A stretch of 64,000 nt of DNA. Source: DATKPE01 sp035524335 (GTDB lineage Bacteria; Bacteroidota; Ignavibacteria; UBA10030; SZUA-254). Position 1 is the stretch's first letter. Each line of letters begins with the position of its first letter. The position numbers and the translations under genes were made by a program. The notes beneath the pieces are model-generated. The model did no database searches and had not been told where the DNA came from. It saw only the letters and a list, made by a program, of their open reading frames with translations. Shown here in pieces: positions 16,912 through 25,219 of this stretch. The stretch is taken from NCBI GenBank assembly GCA_035524335.1, contig DATKPE010000061.1, forward strand, positions 72,454 to 136,453, in the 5' to 3' direction.

Positions 16912-18822
16912 TCAGTTTCTGAGATGGATCATGAGGACGGAAATATCGGCGGGTGTGACGCCGGCGATGCGTGATGCCTGGCCGATCGAGACCGGACGAA
17001 CGCGGGATAATTTTTCCTTACCCTCGGCGGAGAGCGCCTTGAGTGATGCGAACTCGAAGTTGTCCGGGATTCTTATCTCTTCATAATGTACAAACTTTTC
17101 CACCTGTTCGATCTGGCGATCGATGTATCCTTTGTACTTCGTTTCGATGTCGAGCTGTTCGATTACTTCCATCCTGATCTGTTCGTCTCCCTCCGCATAG
17201 AGCCTCTGCACATAATTTTCCCGGAGTATCGATTCCATCCCCAACAATTCGCCCAGGACCACCTCCGGCCGCCTGAGAAGCTGTGAGATGTTTTCCCGCT
17301 GGGAGACAGGCGAAGTGCCCTTCGCCTCAAGATAGGGGTTTATCTCCGCGGGGTCGACAAACATCTTTTCCAGAAACGGGATCCCCGCAGAGATCAATTC
17401 GGCTTTTTTTCTGAACCTTACTGCCGTATCTGCCGGGATCAATCCCAGACTTATTCCATATTCCATAAGCCGGCGGTCGGCGTTATCCTGGCGGAGAAGA
17501 AGCCTGTACTCGGCCCTCGATGTAAACATCCGATAGGGCTCCTCCGTGCTCTTGTTTATCAGGTCGTCCAGTAAAACTCCGATATAAGCTTCGGATCTTT
17601 TGAGCACCAGCTCCCCTCCATCGGAAAGCCGGAGGGCGGCATTGATTCCGGCCATCAGCCCCTGCGCCGCGGCCTCTTCATATCCGGAAGTTCCGCAGAT
17701 CTGGCCGGCAAAATAGAGACCTTCAACACTTTTCGTCTCGAACGTCGGCTTCAGCTGATGGGGCGGGAAAAAATCATACTCGACGGCATATCCGGGTCTC
17801 AGCATTCTCACCTTTTCGAGGCCCGGAATTGTCTTTAACGCTTCCAACTGTATTTCCTCCGGAAGGCTCGTCGAAAACCCGTTGACATAGATAATCTCGC
17901 TTGTATACCCTTCCGGTTCGAGGAATATCTGGTGACTTTCCCTGTCGCTGAAACGGACGATTTTATCCTCGATCGAAGGACAATACCTCGGCCCGACCCC
18001 CTTGATTCTGCCGGTAAACATCGGAGACCGATCGAACCCCTTCTCAAGGATCCTGTGGGTGTCGGGATTCGTATGTGTCAGGTACATCGGAATAAGGCGG
18101 TTCGAAATCCTCCGGTTCTGAAACGAAAACGGACGCGGGGGATCGTCGCTATGCTGTTCCGTTACCTTTGAAAAATCGACCGATCTGATATCGATCCTCG
18201 GGGGCGTTCCGGTCTTGAGGCGGCCGCTCGAAAAACCGATGTTTTCAAGGCATTCGGTAATGCCGTAAGATGCCTGTTCTCCGAACCTCCCCCCTTTTTT
18301 CTCGGATTCTCCGGTATGGAGAATACCTCTTAAAAATGTGCCGGCACAAAGAACCAATGACCGGCATCTGATAGTCCCATTCTGCCCGGTTATTACGGCA
18401 GAAATTTTCCGGCTTCCGCCATCCGGGGAAACGACAATATCCCTGATAGCATCTTCCAGGACATCGAGCCCCGGCTGTTCTGATATCACCCGCGCGGCTT
18501 CCCTGGAATACCACTCCCTGTCGCTTTGGCACCTCGGCGACCATACTGCCGGCCCTTTGGATCGGTTCAGCATCCGGAACTGGATTCCGGTGGAATCTGC
18601 CAGTTTTCCCATTTCCCCCCCCATTGCATCGATTTCGCGAACCAGATGCCCTTTCGCAGTACCTCCAATGGCGGGATTGCACGACATTCTTCCAATGGCC
18701 GCTTTCTGCATCGTAATCATGAGGGTACGGCGGTTCATTCTGGCGGCGGCAAGCGCGGCTTCAATTCCGGCATGCCCTCCGCCAATCACAACAATATCAT
18801 ACTCTCCGCCTACGTCGCCCAT
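16912..18822 (-). CDS. mnmG: tRNA uridine-5-carboxymethylaminomethyl modification enzyme, FAD subunit
   Basis: 636 aa. It opens with the FAD-binding YDIVVIGGGHAGIEAALAAAR and carries MSCNPAIGGTAKGHLVREID and GTFLRGILHTGE. The C-terminal helical domain binds MnmE and tRNA (YKGYIDRQIEQVEKF). With MnmE it forms the cmnm5 group at wobble uridine 34. The ATG at 18822 is chosen; a TTG six codons upstream would make the parS site coding. It follows mnmE by 19 bases. Confidence 0.95.
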   Translation of the reverse strand: MGDVGGEYDIVVIGGGHAGIEAALAAARMNRRTLMITMQKAAIGRMSCNPAIGGTAKGHLVREIDAMGGEMGKLADSTGIQFRMLNRSKGPAVWSPRCQSDREWYSREAARVISEQPGLDVLEDAIRDIVVSPDGGSRKISAVITGQNGTIRCRSLVLCAGTFLRGILHTGESEKKGGRFGEQASYGITECLENIGFSSGRLKTGTPPRIDIRSVDFSKVTEQHSDDPPRPFSFQNRRISNRLIPMYLTHTNPDTHRILEKGFDRSPMFTGRIKGVGPRYCPSIEDKIVRFSDRESHQIFLEPEGYTSEIIYVNGFSTSLPEEIQLEALKTIPGLEKVRMLRPGYAVEYDFFPPHQLKPTFETKSVEGLYFAGQICGTSGYEEAAAQGLMAGINAALRLSDGGELVLKRSEAYIGVLLDDLINKSTEEPYRMFTSRAEYRLLLRQDNADRRLMEYGISLGLIPADTAVRFRKKAELISAGIPFLEKMFVDPAEINPYLEAKGTSPVSQRENISQLLRRPEVVLGELLGMESILRENYVQRLYAEGDEQIRMEVIEQLDIETKYKGYIDRQIEQVEKFVHYEEIRIPDNFEFASLKALSAEGKEKLSRVRPVSIGQASRIAGVTPADISVLMIHLRN

Positions 18823-18823
18823 T

Positions 18824-18839
18824 TGTTTCACGTGAAACA
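18824..18839. other. Perfect parS centromere site
   Basis: TGTTTCACGTGAAACA matches the parS consensus TGTTNCACGTGAAACA exactly and is a full 16-bp palindrome. It fills the gap between the mnmE stop and the mnmG ATG, about 4.6 kb from dnaA. Confidence 0.9.
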
Positions 18840-18841
18840 AG

Positions 18842-20239
18842 TTATTTGCCGATGCAGAATTTTGAAAATATGTTGTTTAAAAGATCCTCGGTGGTCACTT
18901 CCCCAATGATCTCTCCGAGAGATTCTATCGCAAGCCGGATATTCAGACTTATGAATTCGTTGCTTTTCGCTGTGCGGATATCATCCAACGCGGCCTCGAG
19001 GCCGGTTATCGCCTTCTCAATCGCGTCCTTGTGGCGAATGCTGGTGATGCAGATATTTTTTTCTCCGAGGTGGTGATCGGTTCCGACCGCTATACGGACC
19101 ATGGCGGACCTGAGATCGTCCATCCCTTCGCCGGTTTTTGCCGAGCATAAGATTATGTTCGGATCGTCCGAAATGAATTCCCGCAGAAAGTTATCGTCCG
19201 TTCTCAGAAGATCCTTTTTGTTTCCGACGATGATTGTCCCGGCAAGACTGTTCGACTCCTTGAGCCGGGTAAAAATTTTTCTGTCCGCATCCGAGACCGG
19301 CTCAGAACAGTCGGCCACATAGAGTATCAGATCGGCCGACATCGCTTCCGTGTGCGCTCTGCTTATCCCTTCCTTCTCCGCTTCGTCTTTTCCGGTGCGG
19401 ATCCCCGCCGTATCTGACAGAGTGAACAAGATTCCTTCGATATCGAGTTCTTCCCTCAACACATCCCGCGTCGTCCCCGGAATGTCGGTGACAATGGCCC
19501 GATTTTCATTAAGTAAATTATTGATAATACTCGATTTACCTACGTTTGGCTTTCCAACGATTACAGCCCTCACTCCTTCGCGGGATATCCTCCCATACCT
19601 GTAGGTTCCTGCAATCTTCCCGAGCTGTCCGATCACCGAAGAAATCTTTTGTCCGATCTCATGCTTGTCGGCAACGTCTATCCCCTCTTCCGAAAAATCG
19701 AGCTCGAGCTCCAGCAGACTGCTGATGTTCACCAGGTCGTTCCTGAGATCTCTGACGATGCCGGAAAGAGTTCCCTCCAGCCGCTGGACGGAGGTCCGGT
19801 GTGACAGCTCTGTTTTTGCGTGGATCAGATCGGCAACCGCCTCGGCCTGGAGCAGGTCGATGCGTCCGTTCAGAAATGCCCTGCGTGTAAACTCGCCAGG
19901 CCCGGCCATGCGCGCGCCCGCTTCAAGGATCCTTGCAAGCAGGCGTCTCGTCACATAAAAACCGCCGTGACAGCTCACCTCGACGGTATTTTCACCGGTG
20001 TACGAGTTCGGCTCCCGGAACAGAAGCGCGACCACCTGGTCGATGATCTCCCCCGACTGTGTGCGGATGGCGCCGACATGCGCGGTCTGGGTCCGGACCT
20101 CGCGCAGGGGAACGGAACCGGTGAAAACCGCGTCCGCGACCCCGATTGCGTTCAAACCGCTGATGCGGATGACCGCAATGCCGCCCTCGCCCACCGGCGT
20201 TGCGACCGCGGCGATGACATCGTTTGGAGAGGTAATCAT
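18842..20239 (-). CDS. mnmE: tRNA modification GTPase MnmE (TrmE)
   Basis: 465 aa. The N-terminal folate-binding domain (IAAVATPVGEGGIAVIRISG; GEFTRRAFLNGRIDLLQAEA) leads into the helical domain, the inserted G domain (VGKPNVGKSS, DIPGTTRD, DTAGI, NKKD) and the C-terminal CIGK motif with the catalytic cysteine. The ATG at 20239 matches the usual N-terminus; upstream codons fall in the terminator region. No Shine-Dalgarno sequence is seen. It acts with MnmG on tRNA wobble uridines and leads the mnmE-mnmG-rsmG-murQ-DUF2461 unit. Confidence 0.95.
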   Translation of the reverse strand: MITSPNDVIAAVATPVGEGGIAVIRISGLNAIGVADAVFTGSVPLREVRTQTAHVGAIRTQSGEIIDQVVALLFREPNSYTGENTVEVSCHGGFYVTRRLLARILEAGARMAGPGEFTRRAFLNGRIDLLQAEAVADLIHAKTELSHRTSVQRLEGTLSGIVRDLRNDLVNISSLLELELDFSEEGIDVADKHEIGQKISSVIGQLGKIAGTYRYGRISREGVRAVIVGKPNVGKSSIINNLLNENRAIVTDIPGTTRDVLREELDIEGILFTLSDTAGIRTGKDEAEKEGISRAHTEAMSADLILYVADCSEPVSDADRKIFTRLKESNSLAGTIIVGNKKDLLRTDDNFLREFISDDPNIILCSAKTGEGMDDLRSAMVRIAVGTDHHLGEKNICITSIRHKDAIEKAITGLEAALDDIRTAKSNEFISLNIRLAIESLGEIIGEVTTEDLLNNIFSKFCIGK

Positions 20240-20251
20240 AGTGAGAGAAGA

Positions 20252-20280
20252 AATTAACGAAAGAGTGGGCTGAAAATCAA
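20252..20280 (-). promoter_or_regulatory. Possible promoter for mnmE
   Basis: On the minus strand TTGATT lies within the T-run of the yidC terminator, followed by 17 bases and TTAATT. The -10 match is weak, but a promoter is needed here if the terminator is efficient. Confidence 0.3.
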
Positions 20281-20303
20281 AAGCCCCGCTCATCGGCGGG
20301 GCT
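20270..20303 (-). terminator. Intrinsic terminator after yidC
   Basis: An 8-bp stem (AGCCCCGC / GCGGGGCT) with a 6-base loop is followed on the minus strand by a T-rich tail (TTTTGATTTTC). It separates the rpmH-rnpA-yidD-yidC unit from mnmE. Confidence 0.82.
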
Positions 20304-20332
20304 TCTGTTTATCGTCATTTTCGGGACGCCTG

Positions 20333-22105
20333 TCACTGCTTCAGTTTCGGCATGTTCTTCGCGAACTTGGCGAATATCCCTCCCCGGTTTTTCTTTTCCT
20401 CGACCTTCCTGAGCGGCTCGTCCTCGTGCTTCTTGTTGACCCATGCCTGCTGTCCGATCGAGAGGAGATTGAACATGAAATAGTAGAGGTTCAGACCTGC
20501 GGGAAAGCCGTTAAAGAGGAGTGTCATCATCACAGGCATAAGCCAGACCATCATCTTCTGACGGGGATCCTTGACCGACATCTTCTGCTGAACGAACATC
20601 GTGATGCCCATGAGGATGGCCAGGCCGCTCAGCTTGTCGATATTGAATATCGGAATATGGAACGGCAGTGTGGCAATGATGTCGGGCGATGAAAGGTCGT
20701 TGATCCATCCGAAAAAGGGCGCCTGCCGCAATTCGATCGTGGCGCTGAACACCGCCCAGAGGGCGTAGAGGATCGGCAGCTGCAGAAGCAGGGGAAGACA
20801 GCCCCCGGCGGGGTTCACGCCGTACTCCTTGTACAGCCGCATCACCTGCTGGTTCATTTTCTGAGGATCGTCCTTGTATTTCGCCTTGATCTCCTCCATC
20901 ATCGGCTGAAGCTTCTGCATCTTCCTCATCGAGGTCATGCTGCTTTTCGTGAGAGGGTAGAGGACGATCTTGATGATGAGCGCGAAGATGAGGAGGATGA
21001 TCCCGTAGTTGGAGATGAAAAGCCGGAGAAACTTGAAGACGGGGATGATCACGTACTGGGAGATCGGCCGTATGATCCATACCGAGCCGAGACTCATGAT
21101 GCGGTCGAGTTCGACGTTGTACGCCCTCACCATGTCGAAGTCGAGCGGGCCGAGGAACACCGTAAACCGGTCGGACTCGAACGACGATCCCGTGAAGGGC
21201 ATTTTCAGCGTGAGGCTGTAATTTTCCTTTGCGCCGTTGTCGGGCAGTTTTTCACGGCTCCCCTCGAGCATGGCGCCCTGGGATTCCTTGCCGCGCGGAA
21301 TGATCGCGACGGCGAAGTACTTGTTGCGGGTCGCAACCCAGGCGGTGCGGCCGGTGATCGACTGTTTGTACTGCTCGTTGAAATTCGTTGCGTCGATCTC
21401 GGTCAGCTCGCCGCCGGAGAAGGCGGAGGCTTTTGCAAAGTTCGATTCGTTGATGGTGTTGGCCTCCTGGTACCGGAGACCGTTTTCCCAGACAACCTGG
21501 TATTCATAGTTGGAGATTATCTGCTGCATGCCGACGAACTGGAAATCGGCGTCGAAATCATACCGGTCGGCGTGGAACGTTAACTTCTTGACCAGCTTGC
21601 TGTTGCCGTCGACCGAGAGGGTAAAGGTCAGCGTCAGTGAATCGGTTCCCGTGATCGAATTCACCGATCCGGCCGGCCGGTCTAAGGAAAAATCGAGCTG
21701 ACGGGTGTTGATAAGCTTGCCGTCTGCGGTGAGGAAGATCATGTTAAAATCACCGCCGGGCCGGTCGCCGATGAGGTTCACCGGATAGTGATCCCAGGTG
21801 GCATAGCCTTTCATCACCCAGGAGAGGATGGCGCCGCCACGGGACGAGAGTGTCGCGGTGTACCGCGGGGTTTCAACGGTCACGGAGGTCGCGGGGAGGT
21901 GCGGAAGGGCGGAGAAAAACCTGCCGAGGCTGTCTCCCTGGACGGTGGGGGAGGGGGCCTTCCTTCCGGTGTCGGGGACGGCGATCTGCACCTTCAGGGT
22001 GTCCGCTTCGGGGGATGAATTCTGCGGTGTCGGAGCGTTCTTCCACATCCAAACCATCAGGATCAACCCGATGAGGATAAAACCGGCAATTGCTTTACGG
22101 TCCAT
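20333..22105 (-). CDS. yidC: Membrane protein insertase YidC/Oxa1
   Basis: 590 aa. An N-terminal membrane segment (AIAGFILIGLILMVWMW) is followed by the large periplasmic beta-sandwich domain of Gram-negative YidC (about residues 60-340), then the conserved five-helix insertase core. The core has NPAGGCLPLLLQLPILYALW and a C-terminal basic tail. It inserts inner-membrane proteins with or without SecYEG. AAGGA seven bases before the ATG supports the start. The gene order is the classical one upstream of an origin. Confidence 0.95.
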   Translation of the reverse strand: MDRKAIAGFILIGLILMVWMWKNAPTPQNSSPEADTLKVQIAVPDTGRKAPSPTVQGDSLGRFFSALPHLPATSVTVETPRYTATLSSRGGAILSWVMKGYATWDHYPVNLIGDRPGGDFNMIFLTADGKLINTRQLDFSLDRPAGSVNSITGTDSLTLTFTLSVDGNSKLVKKLTFHADRYDFDADFQFVGMQQIISNYEYQVVWENGLRYQEANTINESNFAKASAFSGGELTEIDATNFNEQYKQSITGRTAWVATRNKYFAVAIIPRGKESQGAMLEGSREKLPDNGAKENYSLTLKMPFTGSSFESDRFTVFLGPLDFDMVRAYNVELDRIMSLGSVWIIRPISQYVIIPVFKFLRLFISNYGIILLIFALIIKIVLYPLTKSSMTSMRKMQKLQPMMEEIKAKYKDDPQKMNQQVMRLYKEYGVNPAGGCLPLLLQLPILYALWAVFSATIELRQAPFFGWINDLSSPDIIATLPFHIPIFNIDKLSGLAILMGITMFVQQKMSVKDPRQKMMVWLMPVMMTLLFNGFPAGLNLYYFMFNLLSIGQQAWVNKKHEDEPLRKVEEKKNRGGIFAKFAKNMPKLKQ

Positions 22106-22135
22106 GGCAGTCCTTCAGATTCTCGTGATGCGACA

Positions 22136-22357
22136 TTACTTATGAGGTACCGGGTCGTAGCCGCCGGGGTGGAGCGGATGACACCGGAGGATGCGTTTCG
22201 CGGCCAGCCATGATCCCCGCAGGGCGCCGAATCGCCCGACCGCTTCAAGGGCGTACGCGGAACAGCTCGGTGCAAACCGGCAGGTATGCGCCGGAAGGGC
22301 GGGGGAGATGATCAGCCGGTACAGACGGATGAGGAACAGCAGAAGAGCGCGCATCAT
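22136..22357 (-). CDS. yidD: Membrane protein insertion efficiency factor YidD
   Basis: 73 aa. It has an amphipathic N-terminus (LLLFLIRLYRLIISPAL), then the conserved CRFAPSCSAYALEA, an RILRCHP segment and GGYDPVP. It sits at the membrane and helps YidC-dependent insertion. Two consecutive ATGs occur; the outer one forms a four-base overlap with the rnpA stop. Confidence 0.93.
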   Translation of the reverse strand: MMRALLLFLIRLYRLIISPALPAHTCRFAPSCSAYALEAVGRFGALRGSWLAAKRILRCHPLHPGGYDPVPHK

Positions 22358-22758
22358 GCGGCACCCCGGGCGGAGGCGCGGATCAGAATGGATTTCATAT
22401 CGTCGGCCACCTGCTGAAACGTCGGCAGTTCACGCCGGTGGTGCGTCGGCACGGAAAATAAAAAGACAATCGCGAGAGAAGTCCGGGCGGAGGCGGTGGC
22501 GGCACTGAAGAGATCTTTCTGACATCGGTAGGATTCCCGGAGAAGCCGCTTCATGCGGTTGCGGTCGACCGCCCGGCGCACTTTGCCGGCAACGGCGAAG
22601 CCGACCTGCCACCTGAACGGCTCATCGGCTGGGATCACAGGATGCGGACAAAGGTAGCAGCGGATAAATTTACCTTCAATTCTTCTGCCGTGCTGAAAAA
22701 CAACTGTAAAGATCTTTTTTCCTCTGAGGATATCTGATTTCGGAAGAGCGTTTCTCAC
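22354..22758 (-). CDS. rnpA: Ribonuclease P protein component
   Basis: 134 aa from a GTG start. The diagnostic basic helix RRAVDRNRMKRLLRESYR and the preceding GFAVAGKV strand are present. The N-terminus (LPKSDILRGKKIFTVVFQHG) fits the usual LR...F..V...G pattern. The protein binds the RNase P RNA and helps it mature the 5' ends of tRNAs. The C-terminus is slightly longer than average. It lies 26 bases after rpmH and overlaps yidD. Confidence 0.93.
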   Translation of the reverse strand: MRNALPKSDILRGKKIFTVVFQHGRRIEGKFIRCYLCPHPVIPADEPFRWQVGFAVAGKVRRAVDRNRMKRLLRESYRCQKDLFSAATASARTSLAIVFLFSVPTHHRRELPTFQQVADDMKSILIRASARGAA

Positions 22759-22784
22759 AAAGGTGAAGTCCGCTTCCCGTCTCT

Positions 22785-22931
22785 CTACCGCTCATCGCTC
22801 ACAGTGAGTTTCCACCGGCCCTTCGCGCGACGACGGGCGAGCACTTTCCTTCCGTCCTTGCTCTTCATCCGGGCCCGGAATCCGTGCTTGTTCTTCCTCT
22901 TTGTATTGCTGGGCTGAAACGTTCTCTTCAT
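22785..22931 (-). CDS. rpmH: 50S ribosomal protein L34
   Basis: 48 aa, very basic: MKRTFQPSNTKRKNKHGFRA then RRRAKGRWKL, the standard L34 pattern with one or two extra C-terminal residues. The ATG at 22931 has AAGGA upstream; a longer in-frame extension lacks homology. First gene of the rpmH-rnpA-yidD-yidC unit, reading away from dnaA. Confidence 0.96.
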   Translation of the reverse strand: MKRTFQPSNTKRKNKHGFRARMKSKDGRKVLARRRAKGRWKLTVSDER

Positions 22932-23016
22932 GACAGATCCTTCGTGAGGATGGTAGATAGAAAAAGAGGATTGCCGATACAATCCTCTTCAGCGGTATTA
23001 TCCGATATTTCGAATG

Positions 23017-23045
23017 AATATACAGATTTATAGGGGTAAAAACAA
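23017..23045 (-). promoter_or_regulatory. Promoter of rpmH-rnpA-yidD-yidC
   Basis: On the minus strand TTGTTT, a 17-base spacer and TATATT. It would give a leader of about 80 bases before rpmH. Confidence 0.6.
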
Positions 23046-23121
23046 ACGACCCCGGCCCATTTTTCTCTTGCCATGACATCTTTTTCTTTGTATTATTGAA
23101 TTGTTAGGGAGAAATTTCTTT

Positions 23122-23333
23122 GGTTGACAACGTGTGGATAAGTTTTCCCGGGGTGACCTTTTCCACATTTTCTTTGACGTTATACCGCTTTTTCACTTTA
23201 AGTAAATTGTGAATAAGTTTCCGTTACCTGTTCTATTCGTTATCATCTACCCCGATGAAACCCTCACTTCACCAGGCTCAAATTATACCTTTTTTTCCGG
23301 TTTTTTTACTCGGGTTGACAATTGTGTGGATAT
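23122..23333. other. Origin of replication, rpmH-dnaA part (DnaA-box cluster)
   Basis: The 469-base gap between rpmH and dnaA is AT-rich and holds four DnaA-box-like 9-mers. They are 23133-23141 (TGTGGATAA, perfect on the minus strand), 23159-23167 (TTTTCCACA), 23208-23216 (TGTGAATAA) and 23325-23333 (TGTGGATAT). GGTTGACAA occurs just before the first and last boxes (23122 and 23313), making a repeated module. With the dnaA-dnaN cluster alongside, this strongly suggests one half of oriC. Confidence 0.72.
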
Positions 23334-23345
23334 CCTGTAGATAAT
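23315..23345 (+). promoter_or_regulatory. dnaA promoter with a DnaA box in the spacer
   Basis: TTGACA, a perfect -35, is followed by GATAAT with a 19-base spacer or TAGATA with a 17-base spacer. The DnaA-box-like 9-mer at 23325-23333 lies inside the spacer, which would let DnaA repress its own gene. Confidence 0.55.
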
Positions 23346-23400
23346 GCGGGCATAATTAAAATAAGTTCAATAATAACAACTATTTAAAGTCTGAATTTTG

Positions 23401-24867
23401 ATGAACGAGCCCGTTGATAATCCCAACGATCCCCTCCGCACTGCGGAAGAACCGATCATACCTCTGCGCCAGGACGAGATCTGGTCGAACTGCCTCAGAA
23501 TTATTAAGGAGCGGGTGAACAGCCAGAGCTTCAAAACATGGTTCGAACCGATCCTCCCGATGAAATCTGAGGGGGGGGTCTTCACCATTCAGGTACCTAG
23601 CCAGTTTTTTTCTGAATGGCTTGACGAGCACTATTACTCCCTCATGACGGAGGCGCTCACGAGCGTCACCGGCAGGGAAACGACGATCGAATACGAGATC
23701 AATATCGACGACAGGGAGGTCATCCTCGAATCGATCGACAAAATGCTTCCCGAGGAGACGGCCCCGGTCCGCACACCGTCCCCGTCGATCTCGCTCGACA
23801 CCCGCGCGCGGGGGGCCGTTCAGCACCGCCCGCCGATCAATTCGACGCTCAATCCCCGCTACACCTTCGATAAATATATCAAGGGGGAGAGCAACCAGTT
23901 CGCGCGTGCGGCCGCCCAGGCGGTGAGCAACAACCCGGGCGGAACATCCTTCAATCCGCTCGTGATCTACGGCGGTGTGGGCCTCGGCAAAACTCATCTG
24001 GTCCACGCCATCGGCAACCACGTTCTGGCCACCGATCCCACCCGCAGGGTCCTTTACACCTCAAGCGAAAAATTCACCGTCGATTTTGTCGACGCCATCC
24101 AGAGAGACCGCATCAACGATTTTTCGAATTTTTACCGGAGTGTCGATCTCCTGATCGTGGACGATATTCAGTTTTTCGCCGGAAAGGAAAAAACGCAGGA
24201 TATCTTCTTTCACACCTTCAACACCCTCCACCAGCACGGACGCCAGATCATCCTGTCGTCCGATAAACCGCCCAAGGAACTCAAGGGCCTCAATGAACGG
24301 CTCATATCCCGTTTTCAGTGGGGACTGACCGCCGATATCCAGCCCCCCGACCTGGAGACGCGCATCGCGATCCTGCAGAGAAAAAGCGGCGACGAGGGGA
24401 TAGACCTCGCTCAGGACGTCGTCGAGTTCATCGCCTCGAACGTCACCTCCAACATCCGCGAGCTGGAAGGATGCCTCATCAGTCTGCTCGCGCGCTCGTC
24501 GCTCGAGAGCCGCCCGATCACGCTCGACCTGACACGGGAGGTGGTGCGCTCCATCATCGGCGAGGTCCGGACGCACATTACCATCGAGGAAATTCAGCGG
24601 GCCGTCTGCGATTATTTCCGGATCCCCGACGATCTCCTCCGCGCCAAAACCCGAAAGCAGGAGATCGTGAACGCGCGGCAGATCGCGATGTACCTCGCAA
24701 AAGAGCTGACCAATTCCTCCCTGAAAACCATCGGTCTTCACTTCGGCGGACGCGATCACAGCACCGTCATTCACGCCTATCAGACAATAGAAGACCTCAT
24801 GAAGATCGACCCGAAACAAAAAGCCGTCATCCTGCAGATCAAGGCAAAGCTGGAGAGCAACGGATAG
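23401..24867 (+). CDS. dnaA: Chromosomal replication initiator DnaA
   Basis: 488 aa. Domain I is at residues 10-90, a short linker follows, then the AAA+ domain with GGVGLGKTHL (about residues 190-199) and LLIVDDIQFFAGKEKTQD. The C-terminal DNA-binding domain carries the signature FGGRDHSTVIHAY. It binds DnaA boxes and opens oriC. The ATG at 23401 is chosen over the adjoining TTG; no Shine-Dalgarno sequence is evident. DnaA boxes lie on both sides of the gene. Confidence 0.98.
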   Translation: MNEPVDNPNDPLRTAEEPIIPLRQDEIWSNCLRIIKERVNSQSFKTWFEPILPMKSEGGVFTIQVPSQFFSEWLDEHYYSLMTEALTSVTGRETTIEYEINIDDREVILESIDKMLPEETAPVRTPSPSISLDTRARGAVQHRPPINSTLNPRYTFDKYIKGESNQFARAAAQAVSNNPGGTSFNPLVIYGGVGLGKTHLVHAIGNHVLATDPTRRVLYTSSEKFTVDFVDAIQRDRINDFSNFYRSVDLLIVDDIQFFAGKEKTQDIFFHTFNTLHQHGRQIILSSDKPPKELKGLNERLISRFQWGLTADIQPPDLETRIAILQRKSGDEGIDLAQDVVEFIASNVTSNIRELEGCLISLLARSSLESRPITLDLTREVVRSIIGEVRTHITIEEIQRAVCDYFRIPDDLLRAKTRKQEIVNARQIAMYLAKELTNSSLKTIGLHFGGRDHSTVIHAYQTIEDLMKIDPKQKAVILQIKAKLESNG

Positions 24868-24889
24868 ACCGTGCGGGTGTTTCTTTGAA

Positions 24890-25170
24890 TGTGGATAACT
24901 CTGTTATCCAATTGTTACTTTGCGTTCCCTCCTTCTGGATAATCTGCGGTCCGGACAGCCCTCAGCCGGGTGCCGGTACGGCGGTGGATAACCGGTCATT
25001 TTATCCACAGATCCATTTGCCGAATGCAGTTCCGAATCCCACAAAACGGGATTTTTTCCACATATCAACAGACTTATTCTTACTCTTCTTTTTTCTTTCT
25101 AATCTATTGAAATATAATAATATACCGGAAATACATCCTTGTAAATATGACAAAATTTTAGTACTTTCGA
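24890..25170. other. Origin of replication, dnaA-dnaN part (DnaA boxes plus AT-rich tract)
   Basis: The 352-base gap between dnaA and dnaN holds DnaA boxes at 24890-24898 (TGTGGATAA) and 25001-25009 (TTATCCACA), both perfect. Weaker ones lie at 24904-24912, 24983-24991 (GGTGGATAA) and 25054-25062 (TTTTCCACA). Right after the last box comes a tract of about 100 bases that is almost all A/T (25070-25170), a good candidate for the unwinding element. This matches a two-part origin with the unwinding site on the dnaN side. Confidence 0.75.
25139..25167 (+). promoter_or_regulatory. Candidate dnaN promoter
   Basis: TTGTAA, 17 bases, TACTTT, about 50 bases before the dnaN ATG. It lies at the edge of the AT-rich origin tract, where chance matches are easier. 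Confidence 0.5.
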
Positions 25171-25219
25171 ATTCACTGTCGAAGTCGTCTTTTTATGAAA
25201 TTTTGAAGGGACTTTTGGA

